Shown: positions 11,230-23,299 of the stretch, piece after piece | Layout of the letters: each line of letters starts with the position of its first letter | Position numbering within the stretch: the first letter of the stretch is position 1 | Assembly (NCBI GenBank): GCA_020740775.1 | Contig: JAHEWK010000002.1 | Location: forward strand, 806,001 to 870,000 | Length of the DNA stretch: 64,000 nucleotides | Reading direction: 5' to 3' | Source of the DNA: Ilyonectria destructans | Lineage: Eukaryota > Ascomycota > Sordariomycetes > Hypocreales > Nectriaceae | Translations under genes and position numbers: made by a program | Notes under the pieces: model-generated | Seen by the model: only the letters and a program-made list of their open reading frames with translations | Told to the model about the DNA's origin: nothing | Databases searched by the model: none

Positions 11230-14200
11230 ATGACATGTAGAGATAGACATTTGCATTGCTAGGGGTTTTGGATAGATACCATGGGTTATGATTGACGAGA
11301 GAAGAGAAAGATGACAACATGAGATGTGCTAGTGTTTACTGAAGCCCTACCGAGCTAACGCCTTTGATGAGCATGTTTGACGGGATGATGAATACGGCTT
11401 CTTCCGAGTCGCACCAATTACTAGGCTACACCTATGATGTAAACAAACATTTTATTAACTACCGTTGAGTTTCATTGCGCAACAGACTTTTACACGAGAC
11501 CACATTACGCATGTCCTGCATGTTGTGAGTGGTGGAGGTTCGCCGGAGAGTTTGTGGAACGTCTGAGGGAGGGTGGTAGATTGCGTGTCAGTGGAACGGC
11601 GATTGGGCTTCAGATTAGACTTGCCCTGGCTTGACCACGGGGCGTATCCCGTCGGAGTTATTGTAACCCAGGCAGCAAATGGCGATGCACAGTAAGTGTT
11701 GTTTGCACACGTGGCCAGCAGGCGCGTTGGCTTTCGTGGAGACTGGACAGGTTACACGACGTATTCTGAGGCTGAGGCATGAAACGGTGATGTGCCATGC
11801 GTCGACTTGATGCGGTCAACGAACTAGGGCAGAGCTTACTATAGGTACTTGTTGTCTACATCTTGTTACCTCATAAGCACTACCAAGAGAGTTGTCAAAA
11901 CCCATTTCATTTTCACATGGTGGAGTGGAGGGATGGAACCTGCCGTAGACACCTGGGTCGGTCTACGAAGGACAATGGTTAAAAATGACTCTATTTTAGG
12001 GAGTCGGCGGCTTGACATGTTTCAACGGGATAGGCCTACTCTCCGGGTGGTGAACAATGAGGTTTAATGTAGACGAGTCACTAGGAAACAAAAAGTTGGG
12101 GCAACCGGATCCTTCGGAGACGCACATGTCGCGTGACGGGAGATCCACCTTGGACCGGCGGATGAGACAGGAAGTCGAGTGCGAGGTGTGCAAAGGAAGC
12201 GTCGAGTACGACGTGGTACGAGGGAGTAATTGGTCGAACGGCGAGGGACATTGGATTGAGTTTCGGGAGGGTTGGAACTGAGACGTACGAGTTGATGATG
12301 ATTTGGAGGTTGGTGGTGATGGTGAAGAGAGTGAGTGGCGTGATGTTCTTTTCTTCCCCTCTGGCTTCTTCCTCTGGCTAGGGATAATTCCGCGTGGACC
12401 GGCGAGCTGGTTCTGACGTGCTGCAGTGATGGAGTCGTGGTGGAGTCGGCGAGTTTGATGGCGGAGAGTGGATGCTTGGCCGCATGTGGAGGGGAGGACT
12501 TGAGACAGTCGAGTGAGTATGTAATTAGTCGGTTACTTACTCGTCAACTTCCACTTTAGCACTTTACGGATGGAGCTCGTATAAATCAATTCAGGGCCAG
12601 CAGGTTAATGCGTCTAGCGAAGCACCCTGTGCATTCAACTTCTAATCGTGCACCGCATTCTCCCACCCATAGGTATTTAGCCCAAGCCCAAGCCCAAGCC
12701 ATGCCGGCCGGGCCCAGAGAGGAAGCTTTCCGTCGGATATTGGAAGCGCCCCCAACCCCAACCACCCCCAGCAAGCCCCCGGGTAGGTACTTCTGTCGCG
12801 GGTAAAAGCCCAGGTTTGGCAGCTTAGCTCCCCTGCTAGCAGTACCTAGGGGGCTAGTCTTGCGGGGGGCCTGGGGGGGTTTGTTCGGCGGGGGAGGAGA
12901 GTTTCCCCGGCCATCATGGTGGATTGCCCTGTAGGCTGTAGCCTTCCTGCATTCGTAGGTACTACACGGTACTGTAATGTACTCACTTGGGCCGCCTGCA
13001 GACATGGCCCGTCCCCAATGCGTCGGGGCTTCAATCCATTCATTCCTCCCATGTCGAGGTTCTACGGAGACATATGGGAAATGTAGAATATTTTACTCCG
13101 TCTTGTTCATCTTGCCCATCTTCCATCCTGACCAACAGCCACCGTTCGTTCTCCGTCGTCTATTTTGCTTCCCCAAAGCCGAACATCAACCATCGGCGCC
13201 AAACGTCATTTCCCATCGTCGCCTGCGCCTGGCAAACCCACTGCACCCACTGCACCCACTGCACCCACTGCTGCTGCAACAGCCCATCGCACCAGCCCCT
13301 CCTCTGTCCTCCACAGTGACCTGCCCACCCCGCCTGGGCCTAAAGCCACCTACAACTACCTGCCAGTTAGTTGCCTAGCACACTCACCCACCTCCCTAAT
13401 GCGTAGCTCTCTCGCGCTCTTTCCCTCCCGAGGTCGCCTGGCTCTGTCTCTCGGCCGACCTTGCACCTTCCGCCGTCCACCAATCCATCCCTCCAGCTCC
13501 TTCCCTCTCTTCCCCCCCCGGTCGTCCTCCCACCCGCTACCCGCAAACCCGCGACATCCATCTTCCCTCTCCCCCATTTCATACAAGACGATTCCCAATC
13601 TCATCCCGCCACAGCCGAGCCGCCTTATCACCTATCTATCACCACCACCGACTTACTGTACACCGTCACCAACCACCCGCTCACTTGCTTAGTCGCTCGG
13701 TCATTCGCCGTCGCCTTTTACCCAGAGATCGATCCCATCACATCCATCGACAACCCACCCGTGGCCCCCGCGCACGCTGTCCGCTGTCCGCTGCCCTCGG
13801 CCGCCCTCGGCCATTTCCTTCTCCTTCTTGGATCCTCAATCCTCGATCCTCCATCTCGCGACTCTCTCGTCGAACCGAAATGCCCTCGTCGATGACCCTC
13901 GTCGTCTGACGCTGCTCCTCCATTGCTAGCCATCTTGGGCCCCAACCCCGGCAGACACAGCCTGTGAGCTCACCATCTAGCTCACCACCTAGCGCACCAC
14001 CTGCGTAAGCCGACACCTTTGTTCACTCGTTGATCCTGCTTGTCGTGCCGTGCGTGTGCCGTGCCTTGTCTTGCAGCTTCGAGCCCAAAACATTCACCGC
14101 CCAGCTCAGCGCTTTGTCTTTGTCCCGTCGTGTCCCACTGAAGCTGACGGCACCGCCGACATCCACGACGTCAACCACCCCGGTCCCTGCCAACCTTGCC

Positions 14201-14311
14201 AGCCAAGGCCCGACAGCTCGTCTCCGCCCACGCCGCCGCCCACGCCTCACACCTCGTCGACACTCTCCCTCCCCGAACTCTTCATCCGCCACCTGATTTC
14301 TGCCGTCAACC
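11230..14311. other. Intergenic region and long pyrimidine-rich leader of the Sip5-like gene
   Basis: About 3.1 kb without a supportable gene. From about 13,100 to 14,300 the plus strand is strongly C/T-rich with few purine runs, as expected of a long 5' UTR or promoter of a filamentous-fungal housekeeping gene. A 9-bp tandem repeat sits inside it (listed separately). Short frames at 11,849-12,281 and 12,586-13,692 have low-complexity or unremarkable composition. Confidence 0.55.
13237..13270 (+). repeat. Short tandem repeat, unit CCCACTGCA
   Basis: Three exact copies of the 9-base unit plus a partial fourth copy that runs into CTGCTGC. It lies within the pyrimidine-rich upstream region of the Sip5-like gene. 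Such microrepeats often vary in length between strains. Confidence 0.85.
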
Positions 14312-16932
14312 ATGGGCAACTCAAACACCAAGGAGTCTCGCCCCGACGGCGATGACGATGGGGCCCAGGGGCGTCGGCGCTCCGCTAACGGCGACCCCGT
14401 GGCTTTGGCTCGCGACCTTGCTAGAGACTCTGGCCCCAGGTCACGGAATCGCTCGAGCCGCCCCGAAATCAACATCTTTGGCCTCGGCAGTTCTTCCTCT
14501 AGAGATCGTGAACGCCAGGATGCTCCATTTGAGCGCCGTGAAACAAGACAGGAGCGTGAAGCTAGGAAACTCGATAAGGAGCGGGCTGCCCGGGCGAAAG
14601 AGCGCGAACGGAGTATTCGCGAGGAACATGTTGATGGAGGCTATTTGGTCACCCTGGGCACCTACACCGGCACCGAGGATTTCAGCAAGCCTGTTGTGAG
14701 GCAGTTACTAGTACAATCCCCAACCCGACTCCTGTCATATCGAGACCCCGCGTTAGCTAACCACGTCCGTGATTCTAGATTGAGAGAAAGATGGCGCCTT
14801 TCTGGCGCGGTCTCGACGACTGGTCTTCCAGCTGGAACGAGCACCAACTTGTAGCTGCTGCCCGAGGCCTCCCCGTACCTGCCGCCGATGCGCCCCCCGA
14901 CCCGGACCTGATGCCCGTGCCTCCCCCGGTCGACCCCCGATCCTCTTCGAGCCAGAACCTCCAGAGCCTCACTGTGCCCATGGGCCCGCGAACACTCTCC
15001 GTTGCATCAGATCGTAGCGGATCTATCGCCGGATCGAACCTCCCCTCGCCATCGACGACCGGTCCCAGCAAGCCTACCTCGCCTTTCAAGCCGAGAGCAG
15101 CGAGGGCCTTGGCTGCCCTTAGCGTGGGTTCCCGCAATGCGTCGTCGACGGACTTGGCGCCCAAAGAGATCGCCTTGCCTCATGATCCATTCGTCAACGG
15201 GCAACCCCTCGAGGTCTTTCTTTACAAGGACGCCGACGAATGTCCGATTTGTTTTCTGTCGTATCCTCCCTACCTCAACCACACGCGATGTTGCGACCAG
15301 CCCATTTGCAGCGAGTGCTTCGTCCAGATCAAGCGAGCTGATCCCCATCTCCCCGAGCATCACCCTGATGGCGAGACCAGAAATCCCAATGAGGGTGTCA
15401 CCGCCGAAATCCCTCCCGAGCAGCTCATCTCGGAACCATCCGCCTGCCCCTACTGCCAACAACCCGAGTTTGGCGTCACGTATGACCCACCACCCTTCCG
15501 AAGAGGTCTCACCTACTCGGTACCCCCCGGAAACTTTTCATCCGCTACAGCCATGTCTTCTCAGAGCTCATTAAACTCGACTCTCCCACCGACCTCGCCT
15601 TCACATACTGGCCGCCGACGAACTCACAGCTTGTCGGCGAACGCGCCTAATGTTATCACCACTGATCGGGTTCGCCCAGACTGGGCTAATAAGCTGTCCT
15701 CAGCGCGTGCTCATCAGGCCCGTAGAGCGGCTGCTGCAACTGCTCTTCACACTGCCGCTTTCCTTATGGGCGGAAGTGAACAGCGAACCTCGATCCTCCG
15801 ACCCGGTCGCTTCAGCCGAAGAAACACGGGGAACAACTCGGCTGCTAACACCCCGACCGAAGGCCAAGCGGAATCCCCGATCGAACCGACCGAAGGCCCC
15901 GAACCCGGGGCTAGAGGGTCGTCCAGGAATCTGCTTGGTGGGCGTCGAAACCGTATGGATGAGCTGGAAGAGATGATGTTTATGGAGGCAGTCCGCTTAT
16001 CTCTTGCAGCAGAAGAAGAACGCAAACGAAAGGAAGAAAAGGCGTATCGCAAGGAAGCAAAGAAAAGGGAGAAGGAGGAGCGAAAGGCGCTCAAAAAGCA
16101 AGGCGGCAACCCATACAGTGGAACCACGAGCGGCGCGAGCGCGAGCAGTCTGTCGCTAGGCATCGGTCGACGACGAGGCAATAGTGCGGCCAGCAACCTG
16201 CGGATGGAGGCGACTGTGTCGAGGGCGTCGCAAGTTTCCAAGAGCCCAGAGCCGCCGATGGAAAGGGGCAAGGACCAGCACGACAACTCAGCAGACAAGG
16301 GCAAGGGAGTCGACCGAGGGCCTCAAGAGCAGCATATCGAGCCGAGCTCCTCATCCAGCTCTCTGCCCCTACCGGTGACCACGCCTCGAGGGGGGTCACA
16401 TCTGAGGCAAATGAGCAACGCGTCATCGATCGGCGGGTCCTCGGGCGGGGACAGCCCTACGGGAAGCTTTGCCGGCCAGGGATATCTCGACGCCGACGGA
16501 AACCCCCGATCTAGCGGACTGAGCCTCGGCGGTTACAGCGATGAGGGGGACCGCGATGCAGGAAGCGCAGGCAACGAGCCCATGTTCAACTTTAGCAGCC
16601 TTGCTCAGATGGTTGGGGCCGATATTGAGGGTGGTTCGTCGCAGCGTGAGCCAGGCGAGGAGCCCGAGTCGCCCAGGGATTTAGTCGGTCTCCAGCGCCC
16701 CCTTTCGCAAGTTAAGGAAGAAGATAAGGACGAAGCCGAAGCGGAACATGTGGAGGAGTCGCGGGTCGGAGATGTGACGGCTAAGCGCATGCCCGGCCGA
16801 CGACTGAGCGATCTGCCGACGCCTGAGGTGACCATCACACCCGAAACGCCAGCACCCCGGGACGGCGACGCGGAGGATAAGCAGCTTGGGTTTTCAAGCG
16901 TGTCGGCACGGACGAATCCCCTGGCGCAGTAG
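14312..16932 (+). CDS. SIP5: Sip5-like protein with RING-like zinc module and N-myristoylation signal
   Basis: Two exons, 14312-14695 and 14779-16932, joined through an 83-nt intron (GTT|GTGAGG ... GATTCTAG|ATT), give 845 residues. The N-terminus MGNSNTKES carries Gly2 and Ser/Thr at position 6, a plausible myristoylation site. A charged helical stretch (about residues 60-105) precedes the conserved core [15 protein letters not shown]-like cluster follows ([18 protein letters not shown], then CSECF and CPYCQQ). A Lys/Glu/Arg-rich helix near [14 protein letters not shown] resembles a ubiquitin-interacting motif. The long C-terminal tail is Ser/Gly/Glu-rich and probably disordered. The family is named after yeast Sip5, which interacts with the Snf1 kinase and its phosphatase. 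The molecular activity in filamentous fungi is not certain. Confidence 0.85.
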
Positions 16933-18000
16933 ACGGATCCCAAAGGAGAGCGAATTGCGCAGGTTGACATGGGTGCGGTTGGGTACAGGATTAGAAGGAG
17001 CAGAGCATTGTATTTTTGTATATGGCAGCGCTATTTCTTGGCGTGGCATACTCAGCGGGGCATTCTCTTTGCCAGTATGGATGATTGGTTCCGAAGGATG
17101 GACACATGGCCAAGGTAGCGGAGTGTATTGATAGTTGAGTTGAGTTGAGGTGGATGAGTGGTTGAGGTGGGTTCTCAGATACAAGTAGGAAGTAGATCTC
17201 CTCGCGGAGTCGACAAGTCTCCCGGAGGAGGAGCAGCGAGCAGGAAACACAAGAAATGAACTGGCAGCGTTGATGAGTTGAGGACGAAGCAGATTGAACA
17301 TGTTGCTAGGTGTTGGGTTGCCAAGTTGAGCACGATGAGCACGTTGCGTGGTGTCGACATGTGGTTGCATGAAGCTCGCTGTGCCACCACCCCACAACCC
17401 ACACAAACGAGATGATATAGTCGCCAGCATGTCATAGCTTCCTAGAGCATGCTAGAGCGTCATAGAGTTCGTAAATCCAACCACTAGCAGCGTTGACGCC
17501 CATGTGTTGATCGCATCCTGCAGGATTCCCCGTGGCCCGATTCTGACGTGCACTAGCAATCGCGATGCAGCTTGGCCCGCCTTTTGTTCCGTCGTAGCGC
17601 CGGGCGGTTCGCATCCTGAACCGATCCCCGGTCAAAATGCCCTGTTTCATGAGGCGGCAAGCATGCCCGGGAGGCGATCCACCGGGGGGGCTGTGTGGCG
17701 GGTGGCTTTGTTTCTTCTTAACAATGGGATGGTCCTTGGGGTGTTTTGGTTGATATTTGATGTGGTTTGCAACTGTTCTGGGGGTTGGATCCTGGTGGTA
17801 TTGGTTGTGTTACGGCTGGGCTTGGGCGATGGATGTATATGCGTCATGTATATATACACTTGTATCCCTACGACTCTATCTGTCTGATCAGATACTCAGT
17901 CTCTTGCCCAGTCACTCATTTACAACCCTTTGGAATCTGGCATTCTCTCCTATCGCATTGATTGCCCTACTCTTCAACTCCATATCCATACACACCCAGC
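16933..18000. other. Intergenic region
   Basis: 3' flank of the Sip5-like gene and upstream region of the GH71 gene. No gene is supported. The frame immediately upstream of the GH71 start is closed by an in-frame TGA at 17959, so no signal peptide can be added to that protein by simple extension. Confidence 0.5.
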
Positions 18001-19370
18001 ATGGCGCGCCAAGTCTACGCTCACTACATGGTCCGACACCTCCCAGTCCCCCCCCTCCCCCGTCACTAACACAACACCCAGGTCGGCTTGACCAACCTAC
18101 AAGAGCTCTCCCAATGGAAAAAAGACGTGGCCGACGCGAAAGCCGTGGGCATCGACGGCTTCGCCCTCAACATCGGCCCCGTCGACTCGTGGACCGACAC
18201 GCAGCTCGGCCTGGCGTACCAGGCGGCCGCGGAGCTCGACTTTAAGCTGTTCCTGTCGTTTGACATGGCGTCGACGGAGAATATCTGGGCCGTGCAGAGC
18301 GTTGTCGACTTGGTTAATGACTTCAAGGCCGAGACGGCGCAGGTGCTGGTGGATGGGAAGCCCATGGTCAGCACGTTTGAAGGCCCGACCTGGTCTGATA
18401 ACTGGGCTTCCGTCCGCAGCCAGACCGGTGATATCTTCCTCGTGCCAGATTGGAGCAGTCTGGGTCCTTCGGGGGTTGCGGATAAGTTGAGCATCATCGA
18501 CGGAGCGTGTAAGTAGATCTGCCGTTGAGTCGAGATATGTAACTGACGAAGCTCGTTGTAGTCTCGTGGGCGGCTTGGCCCGATGCCGGTTCGACCCAGA
18601 TGACGACCGACCAGGACCTTCTATATAAGGGCGCTCTAAGTGAGAAGCCGTACATGATGGGTGTTAGCCCGTACTTTTACGTCAGTGAGTAGCCCCCGAC
18701 CCTTGGACAAGGGGACAAAGCGGCTAAACAACCCGCAGACCTCCCCAACTGGAGCAAGAACTGGTATTCCTCCAGCGAGTCCCTGTGGTATGATCGCTGG
18801 CAGCAGGTGCTGGACGTGATGCCCGAGTACATCGAGATCATCACGTGGAACGACTTCAGCGAGTCGAGCTACATCGCCGACATTGTGGCGGCGCAGGTCG
18901 TCTCAGGCGCCGAGGTGTACGTCGACGGCTTCGACCACTCGGCCATGCGCAGCGTGCTGCCGTACTTTATCAAGGCGTACAAGGCCGGCAGCAAGAACGT
19001 CGAGCTGCCGGGCGACGAGACGGCCATCGCGTGGTACCGGACCACGCCGGCGACGGCGGGCGGCGACGGCGGCACGGTGTGGGGCCAGGGCGGCTCCGAG
19101 TCGGCGAGCGTCGGCGCCCGGGACGTCGTGTCCGTCATCACCATCACCGTCGACGAGACCGAGTTCCAGATTTCCATTGGCGGCACGAGCCAGACGTTCC
19201 TGGCCAACGGCACCGCGAACCGCGTCAACTACTTTGAGATGCCCTTCAACGGCGCCCTGGGCGATGTTTCGCTGACCATGAACGGGAAGACGTCGACGGG
19301 ACCGGCTATTTCCAACACCCTTCCTAGCACGGGCTACGTCAACTTCAACGCGGCGGCGATTCAGCTGTAG
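18001..19370 (+). CDS. Glycoside hydrolase family 71 (endo-alpha-1,3-glucanase), no signal peptide
   Basis: Four exons (18001-18030, 18082-18508, 18562-18684, 18739-19370) give 403 residues. The family hallmark is at the very start: VYAHYMVG followed by AVGIDGFALNIG and FKLFLSFDMAS. Later YIEIITWNDFSESSY is the conserved acidic strand of GH71 barrels. The family hydrolyses alpha-1,3-glucan of fungal walls. Most homologues are secreted, but here the first Met lies two residues before the mature-type N-terminus and the upstream frame is closed. This resembles fission yeast Agn2, which lacks a signal peptide and opens the ascus wall. The first intron has a weak donor (GTCCGA) but restores the conserved motif exactly. 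A role in spore release or in autolysis is an inference. Confidence 0.85.
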
Positions 19371-19518
19371 TCCTGTATTTCCTGGGCGGCATTTCGTCTT
19401 TTTCTTTTCATGACGGATTGTTGGACACTAGTGATGGGCGTGTACAGTCTGGCGTACGGGTATACAATTTAGAGCTTCGTTTCTGGCCACGAGCTGGTGC
19501 CCGTCGGTAGTTGATTGA

Positions 19519-20670
19519 CTACGCTTTCTTGATCTCGGCCTGGAACTTTTCCGTCCACTCTGTAAACTCGTCCCGTGAACCATCCCAGCTCATGCTCAGG
19601 AGCTCACTTACGCTGTGAGCATCCGCAAAGGCCTGCGTCATTGCCTCGTCAATCTCCTCGGGGTCCATGTCGTAGAACGCAGTAGCTAGGTCGCCAAACT
19701 GGTCCGGGAGCTGCTGGAGCGCCTTGGCCGTCTTGTCGAGGCGCTGGGGGAGGTCGGAGGTGGCGTCCGTGGGTGGGAAATGCGGGAGCTTCTTGAATCG
19801 TCGCTTGGAAATGGCTTGGTAGAGGAGCACGATGAGGCGGAGGCGCTTGAGAGACGTCTCCAGTCGGGGTCTAATGCCGTCTGGGTCGTCGCGGGGGATG
19901 GCTTGCTGGGAGTTCATGAGGTCGTCGAGCATGTCCTGCTTGGAAGTGGAGATGGAGCTCTCTCCGAGTTTATCAGCCAGATCGTCAACGTCGTCTTCGT
20001 CGTCGTCATCGTCGGGCTCCTCGTCTCCCCACTCCTTCATCTCCTCCATAACGTCCTTGAGTGTATCCCTCCACTCTTGGGCCTTCTTGACAAAGAAGCC
20101 ACCGACGCCCATGTTGGCCAGCCCAATAACATCGTCGCAGGCAGACCATAGCACACCGGTGGATGCGAGGCTTCCCTTGCCGCCAGGCCCAAACGAATCC
20201 TTCTTGTCGCCGGAGACAATCTTGCCGTCCTTGGGCACCCGCTGGAGCAGCCCTCCGAGCTCAACAAAGACCCGCTGAGCCCTCCAGGCAAGCTCGCGTC
20301 GGAGAACACTGGTGTAGATGTTTGTGTCGCAAACCTCGATGGACGAGGCGAGACCTGGGATGGGCCCGGTGACGAGTTCGCGGACGACGGTCGAGATGGC
20401 GGACGGCGTGAAGGGTTCGTTGATGATGAGCAGGGAAAGTTTTGTGGAATGGGCCTTTATCAGGGACGCCGAGTCGCGGGCGAGAGCGAGGGCGTCAACG
20501 CCGGACGGAGGAGCAGAAGCATCCGACGCCTCGGGTTTCTTGGTCTCGATGGAGGGGTTCTGGTTCTTCTGGATGCCGCCCAAGACGGTCTGGAGCTGCT
20601 GAAGGAGAGTGGCGGCGGTTTCGATGACAGTGTTCAAGGCCTTGAGTGCCTCGGCGTCGGTTGGTGCCAT
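19519..20670 (-). CDS. GCIP/cyclin-D1-binding-protein-1 family protein
   Basis: Single exon, 383 residues, start ATG at 20670. It is almost entirely helical by composition. Residues 1-35 form a leucine-heptad helix (VIETAATLLQQLQTVL). A middle section has AWRAQRVFVELGGLL and STGVLWSACDDVIGL, which match the core of the Grap2/cyclin-D-interacting (GCIP) family, and a highly acidic Asp/Glu linker at about residues 210-230. The C-terminus (EWTEKFQAEIKKA) is amphipathic. Animal members bind D-type cyclins and helix-loop-helix proteins; the fungal function is not established. It is transcribed away from the glucosidase II beta gene across a 455-bp gap and ends 148 bp from the GH71 stop. Confidence 0.75.
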   Translation of the reverse strand: MAPTDAEALKALNTVIETAATLLQQLQTVLGGIQKNQNPSIETKKPEASDASAPPSGVDALALARDSASLIKAHSTKLSLLIINEPFTPSAISTVVRELVTGPIPGLASSIEVCDTNIYTSVLRRELAWRAQRVFVELGGLLQRVPKDGKIVSGDKKDSFGPGGKGSLASTGVLWSACDDVIGLANMGVGGFFVKKAQEWRDTLKDVMEEMKEWGDEEPDDDDDEDDVDDLADKLGESSISTSKQDMLDDLMNSQQAIPRDDPDGIRPRLETSLKRLRLIVLLYQAISKRRFKKLPHFPPTDATSDLPQRLDKTAKALQQLPDQFGDLATAFYDMDPEEIDEAMTQAFADAHSVSELLSMSWDGSRDEFTEWTEKFQAEIKKA

Positions 20671-21125
20671 TTTATGTTGCAGAAGTGTGACTTGTACAGA
20701 AAAAAAGACGAATATCCTGAGATGCTATTGTCCTGGTGCGTCAGTCACTTTTGGTGTTGATGGAGGGGCAACTTTTTTTCTCGTCTCCCCCGCCCTTGGC
20801 CCATTTTAGGCAGGCGGTGGACCATTTGCCAAAGCCTCTGAAGGACCAAAGCTCAGGGCATTTAAGTTACTCCGTACGCGCTGAGCGGTCCCGAGCATTT
20901 GCCGTGTCGGTGGCCGAACCCCCCTGTAAGTTAGGGGCGTCTAGCGGGCTTAGCGGGCTGGTGCTTGAGGTGGCCCCCTGTCGTCAATGGGACACAAGCT
21001 CCTGTCCCGTTTTGGACGATGACCTGGCTCCATCTCGGCGTCTCGACCTCTCGACCTCATCTTCGATTTCCAGCCAAACTCCATCTCTGCACGAGAGCGA
21101 GAGCCGCCTGCGAACAATCCCTAAA
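20671..21125. other. Divergent promoter region (GCIP-like / glucosidase II beta)
   Basis: A 455-bp gap between two oppositely transcribed genes, so both promoters must lie here. No clear TATA box or dominant repeat is seen. Confidence 0.5.
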
Positions 21126-22921
21126 ATGCAACATCCTCCGTCCTGGGCGCTGCTGAGCGCCATCTACGCCTTCACCCTGGCAGCTGCGGGCAGTCTGCCG
21201 CGAGGTGTCGGCCCTTCCTGTGAGCTCCCTGAAGCTATTCAGACCGGTTTCCCCTGCTAACACAGCTTCCCACACGCAGTCGCCGCCCATTACCAAGGCA
21301 AAGAAGACTTCTCCTGCATCACCAACACGGCAATCAAGCTCAGCCTGAGCCAGGTCAACGACAACAGCTGCGACTGCCCCGACGGCTCCGACGAACCGGG
21401 CACCGCCGCCTGCGCCAACCTCGACCCTCTCTCGCCCGAACAGCCGCTGCCGGGCTCCGTCGCCGGCACCACCAAAACCTCCAATGCCTTGCCCGGCTTC
21501 TGGTGCGCCAACGAGGGCCATATCGGCATGTACGTGCCGTTCCTGTACGTCAACGACGGCGTGTGTGACTACGAGCTGTGCTGCGACGGCTCCGAGGAGT
21601 TCCGCCTGGGTGGTGTCAAGTGCGAGAACCGCTGCGCCGAGATTGGCAAGGAGTACCGCCGCCTGGCGGATGAGAAGCGCCGCAACATGGAAAAGGCCGC
21701 CCGGAAGCGCGACGCCATGACCGCCGAGGCCCAGGAGCTCCGCCGCAAGGTCGAGCTCAAGATCAACACCCTGCAGGACGAGATCCGCGCCCTCGAGACC
21801 AAGCGCGCCGGCCTGCAGCAGCGCTTCCTCGAGGTCGAGCAGGAAGAGAAGGGCAAGGTCGTCCGCGGCGAGGGCGGCGGCGGCAAGCTGGGCGTGCTCG
21901 TCGGCCTAGCCAAGACGCGCGTCAACGAGCTGCGGGCTACTCTTGAGGACGTCCTCGACCAGCGTGATGAGCTCCGCGAGCGGGCCGAGGAGCTCGAGGA
22001 GATACTGAAGAAGTTCAAGGAGGAGTACAACCCCAACTTCAACGACGAGGGCGTCAAGGCTGCCGTCAAGTCGTTCGAGGACTACTCGGCCCGTCAGGAC
22101 ATCGAGGCCAGGCGGGTGCAGCGGCCCGAGGACGATGTCTTGAGCGTTCTTAAGGAGGACAGCGAGACCAACGGCGTTAACTGGAAGGAATTCGAGGGCA
22201 TTGATGGCGACGACACCGATATCCGTAAGTTACCTCCACCACATGGACCAGCTCCCACTAACACATTGCAGTCTTCAACCTCGAGGCTTACCTGCCCGCC
22301 TTCGCCCGAAGCCTCCTCCACAGCACCCTCGGCGGCATGCGCGTGTGGCTCATCGAAAACGGCGTCCTCGCCGACAACGTCAAGCCCGGCGCCGAGTCGA
22401 CCCTCGTGCGCGCCGCCCGCGAGGCCTTCGAGCACGCGGAAAAGGACCTCAAGAAGAAGAACAAGACGCTCGACGGCGAAAAGGAAGACCTGGCCACCGA
22501 CTACGGCCCCGGCGACATCTTCCGCGCCCTCAAGGGCAAGTGCGTCAGCGTCGAGGCCGGCGAGTACACGTACGAGCTCTGCTGGCTGGAGAAGACGGCG
22601 CAAAAGTCCAAAAAGGGCCACGGCAACACGAACATGGGCAACTTCAAGCGCATCGACCGCGAGGTGGCCGACGACGAGGACCGCCTCGACGGCAAGAGCC
22701 TCGGCAGGGGCGAGCGCATGGTGCTGCGCTACGAGGACGGCCAGAGCTGCTGGAACGGGCCTAAGAGGCGGACCGACGTCTGGCTGGGCTGTGCTGAGAC
22801 GGAGGAGGTTTGGCGTGTTGCTGAGGCGGAGAAGTGTGTCTACAAGATGGAGGTTGGTACGCCGGCCGCTTGCGAGGGAGGCGCCCTTTACAAGGCTGGC
22901 CACGTCAAGGACGAGCTATAG
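21126..22921 (+). CDS. GTB1: Glucosidase II beta subunit (PRKCSH-like), ER lumen
   Basis: Three exons (21126-21219, 21280-22224, 22272-22921) give 562 residues. A signal peptide (WALLSAIYAFTLAAAGSLP) is followed by two LDL-receptor-A-like Cys modules (DNSCDCPDGSDEPG and VCDYELCCDGSEE). A long charged coiled coil follows (about residues 165-300). The C-terminal MRH lectin domain starts at KCVSVEAGEYTYELC, with GQSCWNG, WLGC and EKCVYKMEVGTPAAC. The protein ends in KDEL, the ER-retrieval signal. The beta subunit holds the catalytic alpha subunit in the ER and recognises mannose on N-glycans so that the two inner glucoses can be trimmed. All expected modules are present. The first intron falls just after the signal peptide. 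Confidence 0.95.
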
Positions 22922-23299
22922 AGAAAACTAGGCGGCGTTGTGTGTATCTTTGCTGTGTTTGCAGCTATCTGCAGTCACTTGTTGTAGTCAGGGAATCAAT
23001 TCCAACATCTCGATTCAAAGGAAGGACATCCTCAACTAGACTTGTCATGCTTATCAAAAACACCATCGTGGTTGACATCCCCCTACTATGAGTACATGAA
23101 TGCAACACAAACACACAAAAGCCTTCATCCCAAAATCCGTAGACATCCCTGACCGGCCCCTCCAACTCCACGCAGTGATGATCTGGTCTAGCTGAGCAAC
23201 GCTCCGATCGTTCCAAATGCGACGACTTGTCGCCCTCCTATCCATAGCAGTTTACAACTCTTCTTTCCGCTTCGCCTCCTTCGCTCCATGGCTCGATCC
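22922..23299. other. Convergent 3' intergenic region
   Basis: A 378-bp stretch between the 3' ends of the glucosidase II beta gene and TOR. It is AT-richer than the flanking exons, as expected for two facing terminators/polyadenylation regions. No gene is seen. Confidence 0.5.

Noticed and set aside
13165..13692. Plus-strand frame of 175 codons rich in Pro, Ser and Thr
   Set aside because: It reflects the C/T-rich leader of the Sip5-like gene; neighbouring frames are similar and no domain is visible.
22094..22903. Minus-strand frame of 269 codons
   Set aside because: Antisense to the glucosidase II beta C-terminal exon; no domain.
21489..22931. Single long frame through the second half of the glucosidase II beta gene
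   Set aside because: It reads through the 47-nt intron and leaves the MRH domain frame. The spliced model restores the lectin domain and the KDEL ending.
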